64,000 nt of DNA from contig CBFFRQ010000020.1 of NCBI GenBank assembly GCA_965644315.1, positions 62,001 to 126,000 of the forward strand, in the 5' to 3' direction. The stretch comes from Caecitellus pseudoparvulus. Taxonomy: Eukaryota > Bigyra: Bicosoecida. The position numbers and the translations under genes are program-made. This document shows positions 1 through 10,472 of this stretch, one piece after another (position 1 is the stretch's first letter; every line of letters begins with the position of its first letter). The notes beneath the pieces were generated by a model. The model made no database searches and was not told the DNA's origin. It saw only the letters and a program-made list of their open reading frames with translations.

Positions 1-1
1 G

Positions 2-3000
2 GGTGGTGGCTTCTATGACCGCAACTTGGGCGCAGCGCCACGCAGTGTGCGCAGGGAAACCACTCTGTGCCGCTCTGATGTTGACATCGTTGCAGACTCC
101 ATCGTGGACCCAGCTTTCTACTTCAGGCCTGAGCTGCAGTTCCACTACCGCCACGACAGTATCCGGTGCCTGCTGCCGCCTGCGGGTGGCCGGGAGATCA
201 CCGCTGCGGTGGGTGTGCTTGTGGCTGGAGGGCGGTTCCACGCACACTCCAACGTCATGGACTTCTCACAGCTCAGCCCCCGCATCCTGGAAGTGCGCAG
301 CACTGCGACATTCACAGCAGGGGATGCATACCGCACCACGGGTGGACAGACCCTGCGATTATTGGTGGAGTATGCCGGCACTGTGGACCGCAATGTCACC
401 CGAATTGAAGTGGGTGAAGAGGGCGTTCCTCCAGGTGAGCAGCGCATGCCCAACACCTTGTGCCCGATTGACTGGTCAGACTCCCAAGCTTTCCTAGAGC
501 TGGACGACAATGGCGACCCCTGTGGCAGCAGCTGCATTCGATCTCGGGAGTTGGCTGTGCTTACCTGCTTGATGCCCCCAGGTGAGGGTACACAGGTGCC
601 CATCCGTGTGTTCCGCGGTGACCGCGCTTCAGACAACGCCGAGTTTGTGACATTCTTGCCGCCCACTGTGGATTCCATCATCCCATTCGCTGGCAGGCGC
701 TTGCAGGCTGGGCTGCCCGCCTTTGGCACTGAGGGCGGGCAGCTTGCTTGGCTGCAAGGGTACAACCTGGGCATCTTGGACCGCGCTGTGAACTTCACTT
801 TCGCGTCACCGTCCATGCCACTGGCTGGGTACACCGATACGACTCCCCAGACGAACTTGAGCGCGGGGGTGCAGCTTGTGCCGCGCGGGCCTGGCCTGCA
901 ACCGTGGGAGCGAGTGCTCATTTCCATTCCAGCCAATGGTGTCGGGCAAGATCACCACGTGTGTGTGACGGTCGCCGGCCAGGCTGCATGCTCGCCAACA
1001 GGCGTCTTTTCGTACGCTGCGCCGGAAGTCACGCGCACCGTGAACTTTGCCTCCATCAGCACCCGGGGCTCCAATGGCAAGCTTTGGATCATCGGCAGCA
1101 ACTTTGGGCCCGCCTTCATCCCAGGCGTGACTTCATTTTCCCTGCCTGGAGTCAACTACGAGCTGCACGAGGCGGATTGGAACCACACACACATCGCGTT
1201 GACCATCCTTCCCTCGAACGGCGGCCTGCGCATGGACATGTCATTCACAGTGGAGGGGCAGACGTGGCGGTCTGCCGATGTGGGGGGCATCCCTCCCAGC
1301 GGCCCGCCCGTTGTGGGTGACCTCACCCTCGTCAACTTTGCCCAGCCAGCGGTGAACCAGAGCACGACGGACCCCCTTGTGAACATTCCCACACGGGGGG
1401 GCATGAATGTGACCATCCGGGGCACGAACTTCGGCTTGGCGCCGTACGTGGAGCTTGGAGGGGTGCGCACGACACCTGTGGAGTCCGATCACGAATTCCT
1501 TACGTTTGTGGTGCCCGAGTCTGTTGGCTCTTACGATGTGGTTGTGTTCGCAAACAACCAGCCCATCAGCACCCCGTTGCGCCTGGAGTACGCCGCTCCC
1601 TCGCTGTCCTCCATCAGGGTGCTGCGAGGTTGCCAGCAGCGCTGTGGCGACATTGTCATCGGTGGGCAGGAGAGCACGGGCCTGTACACGACGCCTTGCG
1701 AAGAGGACAGCGTCTTTGGCGGCACCGCAAACGTCGAACCGTACAGCGTGTGGACCAACCGTGTCACTGCGGATACTCCTGAGTGGGACAGAGTGCGCCG
1801 CTGTGCACAGCCGGACCGAGTGGAACTGCGGGGCGCGAACTTCGGCTCCCCCACTGATGGAGCACACGTTGTCTTCAATGGCCAGCGCATCACTGCTCGT
1901 TGCGACAGCATCGACACGCCTGGCTCGCAGTTCAAGCCCCTGGTTCCTTGCCTCATGGACGTGCTTCCGTCCGAGGAGCACGACCTCGTGAAGATCCGCG
2001 CGCCTCCAGGGCAGGGGGCAGGCCACTCCATCCATGTGTCCTTGCCTGAGAAGGTGAACGGCGCCGCGACGTCCAGCTCCCTGGACACGCCGGCCCAGGC
2101 CATCGACTACCTGGCACCTGAGATCACCAACCAGCATCCACGCCCCTTCCGGGCTGTGGGAGACACCCTGTACTTCTTCGGGCACGGGCTGGGCCACAAC
2201 TCAAGCGCCTTCCCGCTGTGTACAGATCCGGCATTCGGGCTGGAGCCCTTTCAGGACCATGACGTCATGCACGTCAGCCTGAGCGGTACCTTCAACTGCA
2301 CGTCGCTGTGCTGGTCCTCAGTGATGAGCCCAGTTGTATACTCTCTGCCTCCTGAAGGCGTCCCTCAGAACGGCCTCCCCTTCCTCAAGTGTGAGATGGG
2401 CCAAGTGCCCCGTGGGCCGCACACTGTGGAGGTGACGGTGGCCGGACAGACGGGTGCCCGAGTGAACCTGCCTGACACGTCCACATCCATCCGCTCTGTC
2501 TGCGACAAGGCGTGGTGGGGCATGGACGGTGAGTACTGCTTGACTTGCCCTGAGGGTGCAGTGTGTGAGAACTGCCCCGCTGACAGCTGGGAACACCTCA
2601 ACTGCCCGGACGGGTACCGTTCGGAAGACCCAGAGTGCCTTGTTGGCGCGGCCCAGCAGGGGCCGCAGTGCACGGAGCCGACCACTGAGGGCGGGGAGCC
2701 TGTGTCAGTGAAGGGCTTCTGGGTTGTGCAGATCCAGAACACGACTAAGGAGTTCAATGACGATGAAGTGTGCCCGCCTGAACGCCGAGGGCGCGAGGAA
2801 TGCCCGCTGCCTCTCGGCTGCCTGCCAAGCTTCGCGTGTGTCGGCAACAACGAGTGCTTGGAAGGCTACGTTGACGAGAGGTGCTCCAAGTGCAAGCCGT
2901 TCAGCCATTTCCGTATCGCAGGCGTGTGCAAGAAGTGCCCTGACAACCCATGGATGCCCATCGTCGGCTTCGTGGCTGTCATCATTGTCATGTGTGGCGG

Positions 3001-4894
3001 TTCGTGGTACGTGAACAAGAAGAACCTCTCCTTGGGCATGGTTGCCATCGGCATCGACTACTTCCAGGTGCTGGCAATTTTCGCCCAGTCCAACGTCAAG
3101 TGGCCGGACATCCTCATCGAGTTCTTCAACATCTTCTCGTACATCAACTTCAACATCGACGTGGCTGCCCCTGAGTGCCTGACCCCCAACCTGGACTTCA
3201 GGCTCAAGTGGTACATGCAGCTGGGACTGCCCATCGGAGTTGCTGCCATGTTGGCGCTGTCCTTTGTTGTTGTGTACGTGTGGAAGAAGTTCATCAAGGG
3301 ACAGTCTGGTGCGGTACTCACGGCCCACTTGAGCCCTTGCATCACCGCACTCGTGACGGCCATGTACGTGCTGTACCTGCTGCTTTGCCGGCGTGTGTTC
3401 GACGTGTTCAACTGCAACCCGACCGTACCTCCTGACCCGCGTGGAACGCTGTACATGGAAGCCACCAACTCCCCCTGCTGGGAGCCTGGGAGTCTGCACA
3501 TGCAAGTGCTTCCCTTCGCAATCTTTGGCCTCTGCTTCTACGTCATCGGGTACCCTGTGTTCGTCGGCTACTTCCTGTTCAAGTTCCGCGAAACCATCAA
3601 GGAAGACCAGCACCTGCGAGCCATCGGAGCGAATTACGTCGCGTCTGCAACAACAGGTAACGCTGGGGCGACCTTCCGTGCTCGGTACTCCAAGCTGTAC
3701 TACTACTTCAAGCCGTCCCACTACTGGTTCATTCTGACAGTGCTGGGCAGGAAGGTGTCCCTTGCCATGACCTCCCTCATGTTCCGATCCAACCCCGGCT
3801 TCCAGCTTGCAGTGGCGCTGCTCATTGTGTTCTTCTCGTTCACGACCAGCGTCATCGTGCAGCCATACCTGTGCGCTGCCACGGCAGAGGAGGTCATGGA
3901 GAAGCATGACAAGATGGTGAACCTGGGCAGTCGACTGCACCAGAAGATCGACGTGGAGCTGCGACGAGCTCGCGCACATCAGTCATCTGAGTTGCGCAAG
4001 CAGAAGACCGCTGGATGGTTCAAAGCCAAGGATGTGTTAGACGGCAAGGGCGATCCTGATGCCGACGAAAAGACCAAAGTTGTCGACACGCGCCACCTGC
4101 CCCAAAACCGGGCGGCCAATGGCGACACCCGCATGGCCGGCAGCATCCTGGTGAACTACAACTTCGTGGACCAGCTGCTGCTGGCGAACACCGTGCTGGT
4201 GTGCCTCATCGGGCTCATGTTCGAGAGCAACCAGTTCAGCACGGACAACGCGGCCAACGATGCCGCGACGGGGTCCCTGACGGGCGTTGCCATCTTCCTC
4301 ATCATGTTCGGCACTATTTTTTACATCACGTGCTTCACCATCGACATGTACGCCAACCTGGGCAAGCGCGGGTGCTGCTCCACCCTGGAGGCTGAGAAGC
4401 GCCAGCACGGCTCGCTGCGCAAGGCCTTGATCAAGCGCCTCGTCACCAACGCCCGGAAGAAGAAGGCGGCAGGGAAGAAGGGCAAGAAGCCAGGCAAAGA
4501 CTCTGGCATGGACGCTCTGATCGACGCCCGCAACGCTAAGAGTGAGAAGGATTCTGAGTCCAGCACGGGCATGCAGATGAACCCCATGCTGATGAAGGCC
4601 GGGCATGAGGCGAGCAAAGCGGCTGCCAATGTGGCTTCGCTGTCTGAGGCAGAGCTTGACGCTGGCCACATGCCAGACGAGGTGCCTGTCGACGCAGTGT
4701 ACCGTGCGTACTTGGCGAAGTACATCTCCATGGAGAAGGAAATGGCGAAGCTGTCCAAGGAGTTCGAGAACAAGGATCTGAAGGAATCCTTGGCGGCAGG
4801 CGATGCCAAGGAAGGCGGTGCTTCCTTGCTGGACAGCTATAAGAGTGCCAGCGCGGCCAAGGCTGCGCCTGGTGCTCGCAAAAAGGCGACTTGA
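2..4894 (+). CDS. IPT/TIG-domain polytopic membrane protein (5' end outside window)
   Basis: Open from the first base of the window, so the N-terminus and start codon are missing; about 1,630 residues are visible with no intron. The first ~800 residues are a chain of IPT/TIG-like beta-sandwich units marked by phrases such as RGTNFG, RGANFG and IGSNFG, with several N-glycosylation sequons. A cysteine-rich stretch (about 2490-2950, CxxC pairs) leads into a hydrophobic region (about 2950-4370) with roughly eight to nine membrane spans. The cytoplasmic tail is Lys-rich and low in complexity. Extracellular binding domains on a multi-pass body suggest a surface receptor or sensor; the ligand is unknown. 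The membrane half resembles that of the 51-59 kb gene, including a YW then RK pattern opening one of the late spans. The gene ends with TGA at 4892-4894. Domain class is solid; function is inference. Confidence 0.8.
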   Translation, partial: GGGFYDRNLGAAPRSVRRETTLCRSDVDIVADSIVDPAFYFRPELQFHYRHDSIRCLLPPAGGREITAAVGVLVAGGRFHAHSNVMDFSQLSPRILEVRSTATFTAGDAYRTTGGQTLRLLVEYAGTVDRNVTRIEVGEEGVPPGEQRMPNTLCPIDWSDSQAFLELDDNGDPCGSSCIRSRELAVLTCLMPPGEGTQVPIRVFRGDRASDNAEFVTFLPPTVDSIIPFAGRRLQAGLPAFGTEGGQLAWLQGYNLGILDRAVNFTFASPSMPLAGYTDTTPQTNLSAGVQLVPRGPGLQPWERVLISIPANGVGQDHHVCVTVAGQAACSPTGVFSYAAPEVTRTVNFASISTRGSNGKLWIIGSNFGPAFIPGVTSFSLPGVNYELHEADWNHTHIALTILPSNGGLRMDMSFTVEGQTWRSADVGGIPPSGPPVVGDLTLVNFAQPAVNQSTTDPLVNIPTRGGMNVTIRGTNFGLAPYVELGGVRTTPVESDHEFLTFVVPESVGSYDVVVFANNQPISTPLRLEYAAPSLSSIRVLRGCQQRCGDIVIGGQESTGLYTTPCEEDSVFGGTANVEPYSVWTNRVTADTPEWDRVRRCAQPDRVELRGANFGSPTDGAHVVFNGQRITARCDSIDTPGSQFKPLVPCLMDVLPSEEHDLVKIRAPPGQGAGHSIHVSLPEKVNGAATSSSLDTPAQAIDYLAPEITNQHPRPFRAVGDTLYFFGHGLGHNSSAFPLCTDPAFGLEPFQDHDVMHVSLSGTFNCTSLCWSSVMSPVVYSLPPEGVPQNGLPFLKCEMGQVPRGPHTVEVTVAGQTGARVNLPDTSTSIRSVCDKAWWGMDGEYCLTCPEGAVCENCPADSWEHLNCPDGYRSEDPECLVGAAQQGPQCTEPTTEGGEPVSVKGFWVVQIQNTTKEFNDDEVCPPERRGREECPLPLGCLPSFACVGNNECLEGYVDERCSKCKPFSHFRIAGVCKKCPDNPWMPIVGFVAVIIVMCGGSWYVNKKNLSLGMVAIGIDYFQVLAIFAQSNVKWPDILIEFFNIFSYINFNIDVAAPECLTPNLDFRLKWYMQLGLPIGVAAMLALSFVVVYVWKKFIKGQSGAVLTAHLSPCITALVTAMYVLYLLLCRRVFDVFNCNPTVPPDPRGTLYMEATNSPCWEPGSLHMQVLPFAIFGLCFYVIGYPVFVGYFLFKFRETIKEDQHLRAIGANYVASATTGNAGATFRARYSKLYYYFKPSHYWFILTVLGRKVSLAMTSLMFRSNPGFQLAVALLIVFFSFTTSVIVQPYLCAATAEEVMEKHDKMVNLGSRLHQKIDVELRRARAHQSSELRKQKTAGWFKAKDVLDGKGDPDADEKTKVVDTRHLPQNRAANGDTRMAGSILVNYNFVDQLLLANTVLVCLIGLMFESNQFSTDNAANDAATGSLTGVAIFLIMFGTIFYITCFTIDMYANLGKRGCCSTLEAEKRQHGSLRKALIKRLVTNARKKKAAGKKGKKPGKDSGMDALIDARNAKSEKDSESSTGMQMNPMLMKAGHEASKAAANVASLSEAELDAGHMPDEVPVDAVYRAYLAKYISMEKEMAKLSKEFENKDLKESLAAGDAKEGGASLLDSYKSASAAKAAPGARKKAT

Positions 4895-5314
4895 ACTATC
4901 ACCCGCGGTGGGTGGGCTGAGTCTGGCGAAGTGTGCTTCCCCGTTTGGGAGCTCCACAGCCAGTACAACGTGCGTGGAACGACTTTCATGAAGAGCTGTG
5001 AGCATGGCAACACGGGCACGTTGCAGGCAGGCCATGGGTTTGCTTGAGCAATGCCTGAGTGCCTCCCAGACGCTTCGGTGACTGGTGCGACGATGCTCTT
5101 CAGCCATGGGGTTGTTGGCAAGGCAAGGGAAGCGAATCAGAACTCACTTCCCTGCACTTTCCAACAACCCCACTTTCCGTGTGCTAACCAATGCATTTCT
5201 CTGTTGTCCCCTACTCACTCGGCCCTGTGTCAAGTGCTGCGACCCGAGCCAGGCGGCCCCAGTCAGCTCTGCATCAGCTTGCCCCCGCTTCCTGTAGCGC
5301 GGTGTTTGAACATC
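4895..5314. other. Intergenic spacer between the IPT protein and PTPA
   Basis: About 420 bases holding the 3' UTR of the upstream gene and the promoter/5' UTR of PTPA. I see no conserved coding frame, RNA gene or clear TATA box. Open frames here on either strand resemble nothing recognisable. Confidence 0.5.
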
Positions 5315-6610
5315 ATGAGCACAATGAAGCGCTGCATTTTCTCTGAGGACGACTTTGATGCATTTCAAGCATCCCAGGTGCGTAAAGCGTGTGCTCTGTG
5401 CAGAGTGCACTGCCTGGCGTTTCGCACGAAACGATGAAGCACTTTGCGCCCTTTGCGCTCCAGGTGTACAAGGACATCGTTTCCTTTGTGGACGAACTGA
5501 ATGTGGCATCGAATAAATGCGAAGCCAGTCAGCCAACCCTTCATGTCAGCGCGGTGAGTTACACAGCTGAGGCTAAGGGCGCAGCCGTACCAAACGTGAC
5601 CTGGTGCGCATCCAACACAGCGGGTGCAAGGCCTGCTGGACATGCTGGACTCATTCATGGAGTGGGCTGATGAGATCCCACCGATTGAGCAGCCCATGCG
5701 CTTTGGAAACAAGGCGTTTCGTACGTGGTACACGAAGCTCGTCGACAACGCAGCAAGCAGCATTCAAGCTGCTCTTGGAGGCGGTGGCGAAGATCTTGAC
5801 GAGACGTTGGCATCTGAGGCGGCTGGGTACCTGTGCGACAGCTTCGGGAATGCCACTCGAATTGACTATGGAACTGGCCATGAGACGAACTTCATCCTCT
5901 TCCTCATGGTGTGCACACGCATGCCACGCCCGTGCGAAGAAGCAGCCGTCGCGACCGACGCCGAAGCACCAGAGGCTTCGACCGAGATGTGCATGGAAAA
6001 GGAAGACTATAGTGCCTTGGCTGTGCGAGTGTTTCCGCAGTACCTCCGGGTATGCCGTAAGCTGCAGCAGCTGTACATGTTGGAGCCTGCTGGAAGCCAC
6101 GGTGTATGGTCGCTCGATGACTATCAAATGCTGCCGTTCCTGTTTGGGTCAGCTCAGTTGTCTGGGCACTCCAGCATTCGACCTGGCGATGTCTTGGCAG
6201 ACAGTGTAAGGACAGCTCATGGCAGTGACTTCATGTACCTGGAAGCGATCCAGTTTGTGACTGAAGTGAAGCACGGAGCTGCCTTTGCGGAGCACTCACC
6301 CCTCTTGCACGATTTGACCTTGCTTCCCACTTGGGACAAAGTTAACTCCAACATGCGCAAAGCCTACCTTCGAGAAGTACTTGGAAAGCGAGTTGTCATG
6401 ACGCACACTCAGTTCGGCACGGCACTGCCTTGCTCATGGACGCCTAGCGTTCCGCAGTCTGCCGCACGATCGGCACCCACCAACCCTGCTGGTCATGCTG
6501 GCGTAATGGGTGTTGCTCCGTGGGCTGCGTCTGTGCAGGCCCAGTTGCCCAGCACTGCCGGTGTCGCACCGTGGGCCAGTGCAGCAGGTGCCCGCAAGCC
6601 ACCCGAGTGA
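5315..6610 (+). CDS. PTPA: Serine/threonine-protein phosphatase 2A activator (PTPA)
   Basis: PTPA activates the PP2A catalytic subunit with ATP/Mg and has peptidyl-prolyl isomerase-like activity; it is mainly cytosolic and nuclear. Exons 5315-5377, 5464-5553 and 5621-6610 join in phase 0 and give 380 residues. Diagnostic motifs are FDAFQASQ-VYKDIVSF across intron 1, IPPIEQPMRFGNKAFRTWY, DYGTGHETNF, EPAGSHGVWSLDDYQMLPF and FGSAQLSGHSSI. Introns are 86 and 67 bp, with donors gtgcgt and gtgagt. The start at 5315 lies just upstream of a second in-frame ATG (5324); either is possible. The C-terminal ~60 residues after the conserved core are a low-complexity Ala/Pro tail. Family assignment is very secure. 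Confidence 0.95.
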
Positions 6611-7030
6611 AAGTACCTGAGACGTTCAAGCGGGGCCTTTTCCGTGCGCTTGTGGCTTTGCCTTGTCCCGCTCGTTGTCTTTCATCAAGGCTCGGAGCGC
6701 GGTACTTTCCTGATGCGCTGGTGTGCGAGAAGCACAACCTCTGGCTCAATCGCTGAGATGGCTCTGCCCTGCAGGTGTTCACGCAAATGTGTCTTATTCT
6801 GCGCAGATGGTACCAATTCAGTTGCCACTCGCTCCGCTCAATGCATGGGAGAGGAGAGGGGACTTGAGGGATCTGCAGATACCTTCCAGACATGCTCACA
6901 AGTGGGCAAAATCGACGAAACATGACAGTCTTCGCGTGAATGACGGCATGAGAACGAAAGTATTCAGTTTCTCCCTCGTGAAACTCTCCAGCTGTGCGCT
7001 CAATGCAGTGAGCAAGAGTGTGATGGCACA
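6611..7030. other. Intergenic spacer between PTPA and the GT34-like gene
   Basis: About 420 bases, somewhat less GC-rich than the coding DNA around them. They hold the PTPA 3' UTR and the presumed promoter of the next gene. A long minus-strand open frame crosses them but runs antisense into PTPA and has no recognisable protein character. Confidence 0.5.
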
Positions 7031-8964
7031 ATGAAAGCCTCAAACACTCGATGGCCGTGGGTGTTGCTGGCCGCTGTACTGCCCCTGTGCACTGGGCACC
7101 AGCTGACCGCTGAAAAAATCACTAATCTTTTAAGTAGTATGAAGGCCCAGTGCGCACTTGCGCCAAAGGCTGAGAAGTTTCTCCTTTTCTCAAGTGTTTC
7201 AAGCGGGGAGTTTCGGCTTCGAAACGCAGCGGCTTTGAGGAGCAAACGCTGCTACGCACACAAACACAAGCTACAATGGGTAGAGGATCGCACTGTTCCA
7301 GAAGATATCTCGCCGTGGGCCTTTGTTCCTCAAGTGCTAGGGCGCATTGTCACCGCTGGAAAGCTTGCTTGCCGCGCTGAGTGGCTCGTGTACATGGGTG
7401 CGGATTGGCGAGTGCGGTGATGGAAGTAGTGGCTCATTTTCAACCCCCAGCTCCCACAGATGCTGATGTGTGGATTTCAAACAGTTCAGTCACGCTGCAA
7501 GCATTCGTGGACAAGGCCAGCGCCCTCCTTGCAAGTGCGGACCAGTCCCAGCCCTGGATGATCGTGCAGGATGGAAACGAAATAAACTCGTGAGTGATCT
7601 CAGCTGCCTCAAAACGTCGGGGCGACCCAATTCAAGCTAGTTACAACACAGAGGTATGTTCATGCTGAGGACTTGCCCAGCGGGAATCGCATTCTTGCAG
7701 GAGTGGCTGAAAGCGTCCAAAGCGCTTCGGCACCACACACTGCATGAACAGATGGGGCTCATGCTGGCGTTGCTGCAGCACGCTCAGGGATCTGCGCTGC
7801 GGCAAGGACTGGGTGATGGAGACTGGGAAATAGCGCGGGTGGGTGTCGCAGCTTCTCCGCTTTGAGGAATGTGCGGCCCAACAGCGCAAGCCTACGCCGC
7901 GCTCTCGTCGGTCGCAGGGAAGACGGTGCATGGGCTGGGGCTTTCTGAATAACTTGCAGTTCAGCGAGTGCTGGAATGATGCCATGAGTGCTCTGGGTCT
8001 ACCCCTGGGACGCAGGTCTCATGGCGGTGTTGCATACCTGTGGGGTGCGCTTCCTGGTTGGCACGAATCCGGGGCGCGACTGAACATGGTCGTGGCTGAT
8101 GGGAATCCTCAGCTGGCGCACTTTCATCACCCCAGCCGGACGTGGCGGCTGGGGGACTTGGCTGCACATGTGACCAGCGATCATCCAAAGTTCAGGCTGG
8201 TGACCGAGAGGTTTTCTGAGAGCTTCGGCCAAGCGGCGCCGACAGCCAGCTGCCCTGCAGACCACTGGGCCCTGACTTCTGGGTGCCTGCTGCACCCTTG
8301 CCAAGAAGACCTGTGGAGTCAAACCTCAGCGAAATTCCTCGCATACCTCCTTCCCACGCGGCAGGATGCCACAGACTACGTCCATCGTGAGCCTGCCGTC
8401 TCTGTGCCAGTCTCTTGTTCGAAGAACAGCAACACGTGCAGCATGGATGTAGACGCACCAAACTCTCGGTGTGGCTTCGCCATGGCCTTCGCTTGGCTGC
8501 TGTCTGACGCGGGCTTGCAGCGAGCATTGCACCACCACCAGTGCCCGGAGCTGTTGCCAGTGGTGAGCATTGAAGGGCTTCTTGGCGCAGCAGACTGTGA
8601 CGGGTGCCAGCCTGGATGGTGGCGCACTCACAAACTCAGCCTTCGCTGGCCCGTGACTCAAGAGGCTGCCCAGAGTCCAGACGTGCTTTGCATTGAAGTC
8701 ACTCTCCCTACGCCTGCTGGCGACCGACGAGGATTCGCTCTGGCCCCCATGGCATGGGGCACGCTTTCCATTCGCTCGAGGCTGCAAGACACGGTGGGTA
8801 TGGTTGGGGACTACACTGCCCATTGGACAGCAGTGTCGCAGAGGTTGCCGGCGAACTTGGCGGCTTGGGGCAAGAGCGTTGCTGGCAACACGACGTGCAT
8901 GCTCGCCGCTGCCCACTTCTTCAGGGAGGGAAGCATCAGCTTGACTGAAGTCACAACAGGGTAA
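7031..8964 (+). CDS. GT34-like glycosyltransferase, secretory pathway
   Basis: Four exons, 7031-7397, 7460-7589, 7652-7838 and 7885-8964, encode 587 residues. A hydrophobic N-terminus (WVLLAAVLPL) is a signal peptide or anchor. The core matches the galactosyltransferase GMA12/MNN10 (GT34) pattern: LVYMDADVWISN with the metal-binding D123-A-D125 motif, then QDGNEINSGMFMLR and FLQEWLKASK. The DAD motif exists only after splicing out 7398-7459, whose junction supplies the first Asp. Introns are 62, 62 and 46 bp. The 3' ~350 residues contain GWHESGARLNMVV and many Cys; I could not assign a domain to them. GT34 enzymes transfer galactose, mannose or xylose from nucleotide sugars in the Golgi; substrate cannot be read here. 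The stop overlaps the LYAR coding end by 14 bp. Confidence 0.75.
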
Positions 8965-9857
8965 CTGACTTGCCTTCGACCTTGACAAGCCTGTGATCAG
9001 CAAGGGCCTCAAGCGCCTTCTTGACTCCTTTCTTCACCTTTTTCTCTGGCGTGTCGTCAGACAACGCAGATCCCACCGCTGCTGCAAGAGCCTTCTTCTT
9101 CATCGTCCGCCCTTGCTCCGCCTCCAGCACTGCGGTTACTCGCTTCACCCATTTCGAAGGTTTCTGCAGCAGTTTAGACTCATCTTGACGGGGCCTCTTG
9201 GTGCCCCCCACGGCAACGGTGGGCGTGCCACTGCCCCCCGCTGCCCCGGCAGCCGCCGCACTCTGCTCTGAATGTGGTGCTCCTGATCCTGGGAGGTGTT
9301 TTGAGATTTCTTCAAACAGCTCCGTGAGCACTGAGGCAAGGGAGAGTATGCAGCATGTGTGAGGAGCGGTGTACGCTGTGCCCAAGGGCACCTGTCTGAC
9401 GTACGCTGCTCCGAGTGCAAGTTCAAGCTATTACGTGCAAAGTTGATGAACTTGGCGCGCTTGCGTGGGACGTTGGGGAAGTCCAGCAACGCGCTCATGT
9501 GCTTCGCCAGGGAGCCAGTCGCAGCGCTGGCAGCAACACCCAGTGCATCAATCCACTTGTCCTGAGGTGTCTTCTTCTCCGCTTTCGAACCCTGGTACAG
9601 AGCCCCTTGGTACTTCTCTGCTTCGGAAATGCAGGAAGTGTGGGCCCTGTACTCATCGCCCTGCGTATGGCACAGGTATAGGAGGGTGGGCCACAAGCCA
9701 ATTACCGCAAGACAGCGGCCGCGTGGCGCACCTGAAACTCCTTGCTGCAGTCAACGCAGGTGAGGATGTAGCAGTTTGGACACGTAGTTGTCCAATGCTT
9801 TTCAACTTGGCCCTTCTTCAATGTCTCCTGGCATGTCTGGCAGATGAAGTACACCAT
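8951..9857 (-). CDS. LYAR: LYAR-type C2HC zinc-finger nucleolar protein
   Basis: Exons on the minus strand, 9857-9732, 9660-9405 and 9330-8951, give 253 residues. The N-terminus begins MVYFICQTCQETLKK, carrying the first LYAR finger (CxxC then H and C), followed by CPNC and LTCVDCSKEF. Across intron 1 the reading EFQ-GDEYRAHTSCISE reproduces the family. DNVPRKKAKF-like sequence appears as FPNVPRKRAKFINF. A basic C-terminal region (KPSKWVKRVTAVLEAEQG, Lys-rich, ending RLVKVEGKSVTLL) matches the winged-helix-like tail. LYAR proteins act in the nucleolus in pre-rRNA processing. Introns are 71 and 74 bp with donors gtgcgc and gtacgt. The gene is convergent with the GT34-like gene and overlaps its stop. 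Confidence 0.9.
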
Positions 9858-10073
9858 GCTGGTCTGCTGAGCTCCGTGTCCGAACAGCAGCTGAGCGCTC
9901 AGGGGCAGGCCCGACGCAGGCAGTGATTCAGGTGACGCAGCGCGGTGAAAAGAAGTGCACTTGAGGGGACGGTTGCTGGCACTAAAGAACGCGTGGGGAG
10001 TAAATTTGCTGCCGTGTCGAGGCTAAGGAAAGGCTTGGCAAGGGTCAAAGCGAAGCAACCTCAGCAGTGAGCA

Positions 10074-10472
10074 TCACGCGGTGGGCAGGATGCGACTGCG
10101 CAGCTCAGCGAATTGTGCAGCAAGCTCGGGATCGCCAGCTGTCGCCATGGACACTGCCGCAATAAGCTGCATGACTCCCATGGGGTCTGCAGTGAAGCCG
10201 TACTTGGTCAAGATGGGCGCACCCACTGCCAGGGCCACAGGCATGGCTTCCACCATGAGCTTGGCCTGATCCCCACCTGCAGCTGCGATAGCTGCATCGA
10301 TTTTTTCCTTGTTCTCTGGCTTGTCGTACACCTCCAGGCCTTCTTCGATCAGAGCTGTGCAAAGGTGGCGTGGAAGGTGCGGAAAATGACCACGCACAAC
10401 GGCCCCGCACGCCTCACCCTTTGCCTGCTCGGCTGTGAGAGTCTTCATTTGGGGGGCTTGCTGACCTGCCAT
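10074..10472 (-). CDS. Protein C10 homologue
   Basis: A single exon of 132 residues starting MAGQQAPQMKTLTAEQAK. Family features are LTAEQAK near the N-terminus, ILTKYGF in the middle and the GVMQLIAAV helix, ending LRSRILPTA. The usual family length is about 126 residues. The frame stays open upstream to an ATG at 10577, which would add 35 low-complexity residues; I prefer 10472 because similarity starts there. C10 (human C12orf57) is a small helical protein of poorly defined cellular role. Assignment is good; function cannot be inferred from the sequence. Confidence 0.8.
   Translation of the reverse strand: MAGQQAPQMKTLTAEQAKGEACGAVVRGHFPHLPRHLCTALIEEGLEVYDKPENKEKIDAAIAAAGGDQAKLMVEAMPVALAVGAPILTKYGFTADPMGVMQLIAAVSMATAGDPELAAQFAELRSRILPTA

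Noticed and set aside
2705-3979. 424-residue minus-strand frame inside the IPT gene
   Set aside because: Antisense shadow in GC-rich DNA; His/Val-rich composition and no domain.
6444-7043. 199-residue minus-strand frame across the PTPA-GT34 spacer
   Set aside because: Runs antisense into the conserved PTPA 3' exon and shows no family resemblance or splice context.
7398-7459. Frameshift pseudogene in the GT34-like gene
   Set aside because: A GT-AG intron at exactly this place restores frame and recreates the DAD catalytic motif.
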